NCBI GenBank assembly: GCA_020746105.1
Contig: CM036617.1
Span: forward strand, 160,774,912 to 160,838,911
Direction: 5' to 3'
DNA: 64,000 nucleotides
Source of the DNA: Trogon surrucura
Taxonomy: Eukaryota; Chordata; Aves; Trogoniformes; Trogonidae
Below, one piece after another: positions 61,602 to 64,000 of the stretch. Below the pieces are notes generated by a model, which did no database searches, was not told where the DNA came from, and saw nothing but the letters and a program-made list of their open reading frames with translations. Position numbers and translations under genes: made by a program. How positions within the stretch are numbered: position 1 is the first letter of the stretch; every line of letters begins with the position of its first letter.

Positions 61602-64000
61602 TTTAGCATGGTATGAAATCCTTTGATTTCTCTACTGTGCAAATTTACAGTGGCAGCCCAACTAGTACATTGAAGAAACATTAAAAGTAGACCAGGTGAA
61701 AATTATTTACTCTAACCTGTGTCCTTTTGTCCACATCTCTCAGTAAGAACATGAGTCTGGGAGGGATTTTCTTTGTTAACAAATCTAGTCCTCCACTGTC
61801 ACAATCAATCAGGTTCTATGATTGCTTTTAGAAATTTATCTGACCTCCTCTTTAAAGTACTTTTAAAGTACTCGCTGCTGTACTCTGTTGCTTTTCTGAT
61901 ACTTAGCCAATCTTCTTTTATTTTTAAGTCCAAACTAATCACCATTTTAAGAGCTGCTCTTTCTCCATTTATTCACAAAGTGTTAACAACATATGCATCC
62001 TCCGTTCCTCAACTTAACTTTTAGTCCACGTTTCCCTGCGAATAAATCTGATTCTCATATTACATAGAACTGCATACCAGTTCCAGCTCCAAATCATGAA
62101 CGGCTGTAAATCAACATAGTTTCAGTAAAGCTACACGTGTTTAGTTCGTGCTAGTTGTGGAACTGAGTCAACAAATGGTGGGGAGAACACAGTCCACAAA
62201 TGAACAAAAACATAAAACTGGCAAAACTGAGAAGCCTGAAGATTAAGTTACTTTTCCTCACTGTAGTGCACAAAAAAGATTAGCCTGGCAGCAAATCAGC
62301 TCTGCTGTCTCAGATTTGAAAGTTACTCAAATGAGGACTGAATTCAAGTGCAGGATAGATCTGGGAATTGTGCTGGTGATTCTTGAGTTACTTCTCCAGT
62401 GGATGGTACATGTGTATTGTGTGATTTCCATTAACATCTGGCTTAGACATGGTGATTTGCTTGCACCGCATTAACACATACACTGCCTTCAGTAGAAAGC
62501 AGGAGTCAAACCCACAAGTCAGTCATGCATAGGACTTCTACTGGGTATTAAAAAAAAAAAAAAGAAATCCCATGTGTAGGGGCTTGCATGATCAGAACAC
62601 AAATTCAGTCCTTCATTTTTTGTTTTATTTGAAAAATTGCAGTTGAGAAACTGCATGAGATCTCACAGCCACTCTCTGCCTTCTTTTGGAAATTGTCAAG
62701 TATTTTTACCTAAGATGAGTTAGACCTGTGAAAGTGAGAAATCCTTTCAGAAGTGTTTAATGTGGACATAACATCCAATTAAAATGGAAACTTCTATAAG
62801 ACTATACTGGAAAGAAAAATAGTCTGGTGTTTTCTTTCTTACAGGAATGGCACATTTTGGCCAGTGTACTATCACTAGCACTCGTCAAGAAGTTGTAGAA
62901 AGGAAGCTCATTAAAGAATACACAAAAAAAATCATGTTGTTGAATAATGTTCTAGATGGAGACTGGATAATTATCATTAACACATACAAAGATTAAACTT
63001 TTTATTGTTTCTCTTAGTTATGTCAAGAGGTTATATGAATTTTCTTTTGCAGTTGCTTGGTTGACTATGAGTGTATAATACTCAAGGGAAGATTAATGGT
63101 CATGTAGTACCAGAGAAGACTTCTTGCTGTACTTTTGCTGTAATGTTACCCAATTCTCAGTAATGGCAAACAATGCAGTTCAGGCGGCTTAGAGAGATCT
63201 GTCCTTCCCTTTCTGACCAATCATAGAATAATATTGTAGTTATCATAATAGTGTTACCAAAAGGCAAGAATTTAGAAAGTTGGTGCTTACTCTCCTCTAA
63301 TTCTGCTGGCTTTATTGTCTGAACTTTTAATTTCTTTCTTAGTCTTCTATTTTGCTTATATTACAACACTAATTAATATTAGTTCTGTTTCCCTGATTCA
63401 AGGGCTTCCAATTCGGATACTGAAAATAAGATGAGGACCATGAAACCCGAAAACTGCCTGCACAAGCAGTCTTATTTGGAGTGCTCCACTTGTCTGAAAA
63501 TCCACTTTTATTTCACTGCCTCGATACGAAAGCACAGTTTTAACTTCTCTATTTTAAAATTCTGTCCATACCATCTGTCAGTGCTGTATTGGATTTGATT
63601 TTACAGTGGCTTGTTAAAAGATACATAGTATTTTAATGTTTGCTTCCATTCTGTTTCTATTTTTTTCCTCTAAAACACTTAGCTAAAAATTAAACCAGTA
63701 GACAGAATTAAGTATTGCACACAGAAGCAGCCTGACAAATATTGGTAACTACCTTGTCACGTTCTAGTTCCTAAAAATGGAAAACAAGTGCAAGAGCTAC
63801 ATTTTCTTCTCTCAGAAGAGTCTAATGTTACAAAACCTATCCATAGGAGAATATGTATTTAATAGATAAAAATAATTATCTATTACTACCTCTTTTGTAT
63901 GTGTGTCTAACACTCAATTGGTTAGCAGTTGCTAACCAAATTTATTGAAGGTTAACATTTAGTAACTGCTACTCTGGTTATGAAGCTTACTATTAACAAG

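Larger units (their letters stand above)
59207..64000. other. Region upstream of ALDH1L2 exon 2
   Basis: AT-rich, without a CpG island, holding the SINE at 61420-61601 and the candidate exon at 61220-61326. The true ALDH1L2 first exon, if it has a CpG-island promoter like many vertebrate genes, probably lies right of the window. An A-run at about 62550-62565 is the only other simple sequence I note. Confidence 0.5.

Overview
The window is vertebrate nuclear DNA, almost certainly from a bird. The evidence is the many CR1 LINE fragments with ATTCTRTG-type 3' tails, a long avian ERVL-type solo LTR, and tRNA-Ile-headed SINEs with CR1 tails. That SINE type was described in zebra finch, so a neoavian, perhaps passerine-like, bird is my inference rather than something proven. 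Genes are split into short exons by GT-AG introns, with CpG islands at two 5' ends. There is no bacterial, phage, plasmid or CRISPR structure.

Three protein-coding genes are supported, in the order and orientation I know from human chromosome 12q23.3. (1) SLC41A2, minus strand: the first two coding exons (12126-11572 and 9127-9020) and part of the 5' UTR. The remaining exons lie left of the window. A likely promoter and non-coding first exon sit in the CpG island at about 20.05-21.1 kb. (2) NOPCHAP1 (C12orf45), plus strand: complete in four exons, 23189-28057, 158 codons, starting in its own CpG island. (3) ALDH1L2, minus strand: 22 consecutive coding exons from 59206 down to the stop at 30334, 905 codons in continuous frame with every junction phase matching. 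Only the exon carrying the start codon and mitochondrial presequence is not securely found. NOPCHAP1 and ALDH1L2 converge tail to tail across about 2.3 kb.

The rest is intron and intergenic sequence. Recognisable content includes about ten CR1 copies (one plus-strand copy nested inside a minus-strand copy at 2.6-3.95 kb), a 1.13-kb ERVL-type solo LTR with TG...CA ends and a GATAC target duplication (5780-6913), a second related LTR piece near 39 kb, two tRNA-Ile/CR1 SINEs (51.5 and 61.4 kb), a perfect 21-bp-arm inverted repeat at 16131-16177, and a 29-base G run in the SLC41A2-side CpG island.

The genes do not form a pathway. SLC41A2 is a Mg2+ transporter-family protein, NOPCHAP1 an assembly factor for box C/D snoRNPs, and ALDH1L2 the mitochondrial 10-formyltetrahydrofolate dehydrogenase. 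I found no undescribed system. The points most worth checking are a GC-AG intron in ALDH1L2 with a competing in-frame GT donor, an Asp-to-His change next to the predicted phosphopantetheine serine, the ambiguous ALDH1L2 first exon, the perfect hairpin, and the SINE/LINE partnership.
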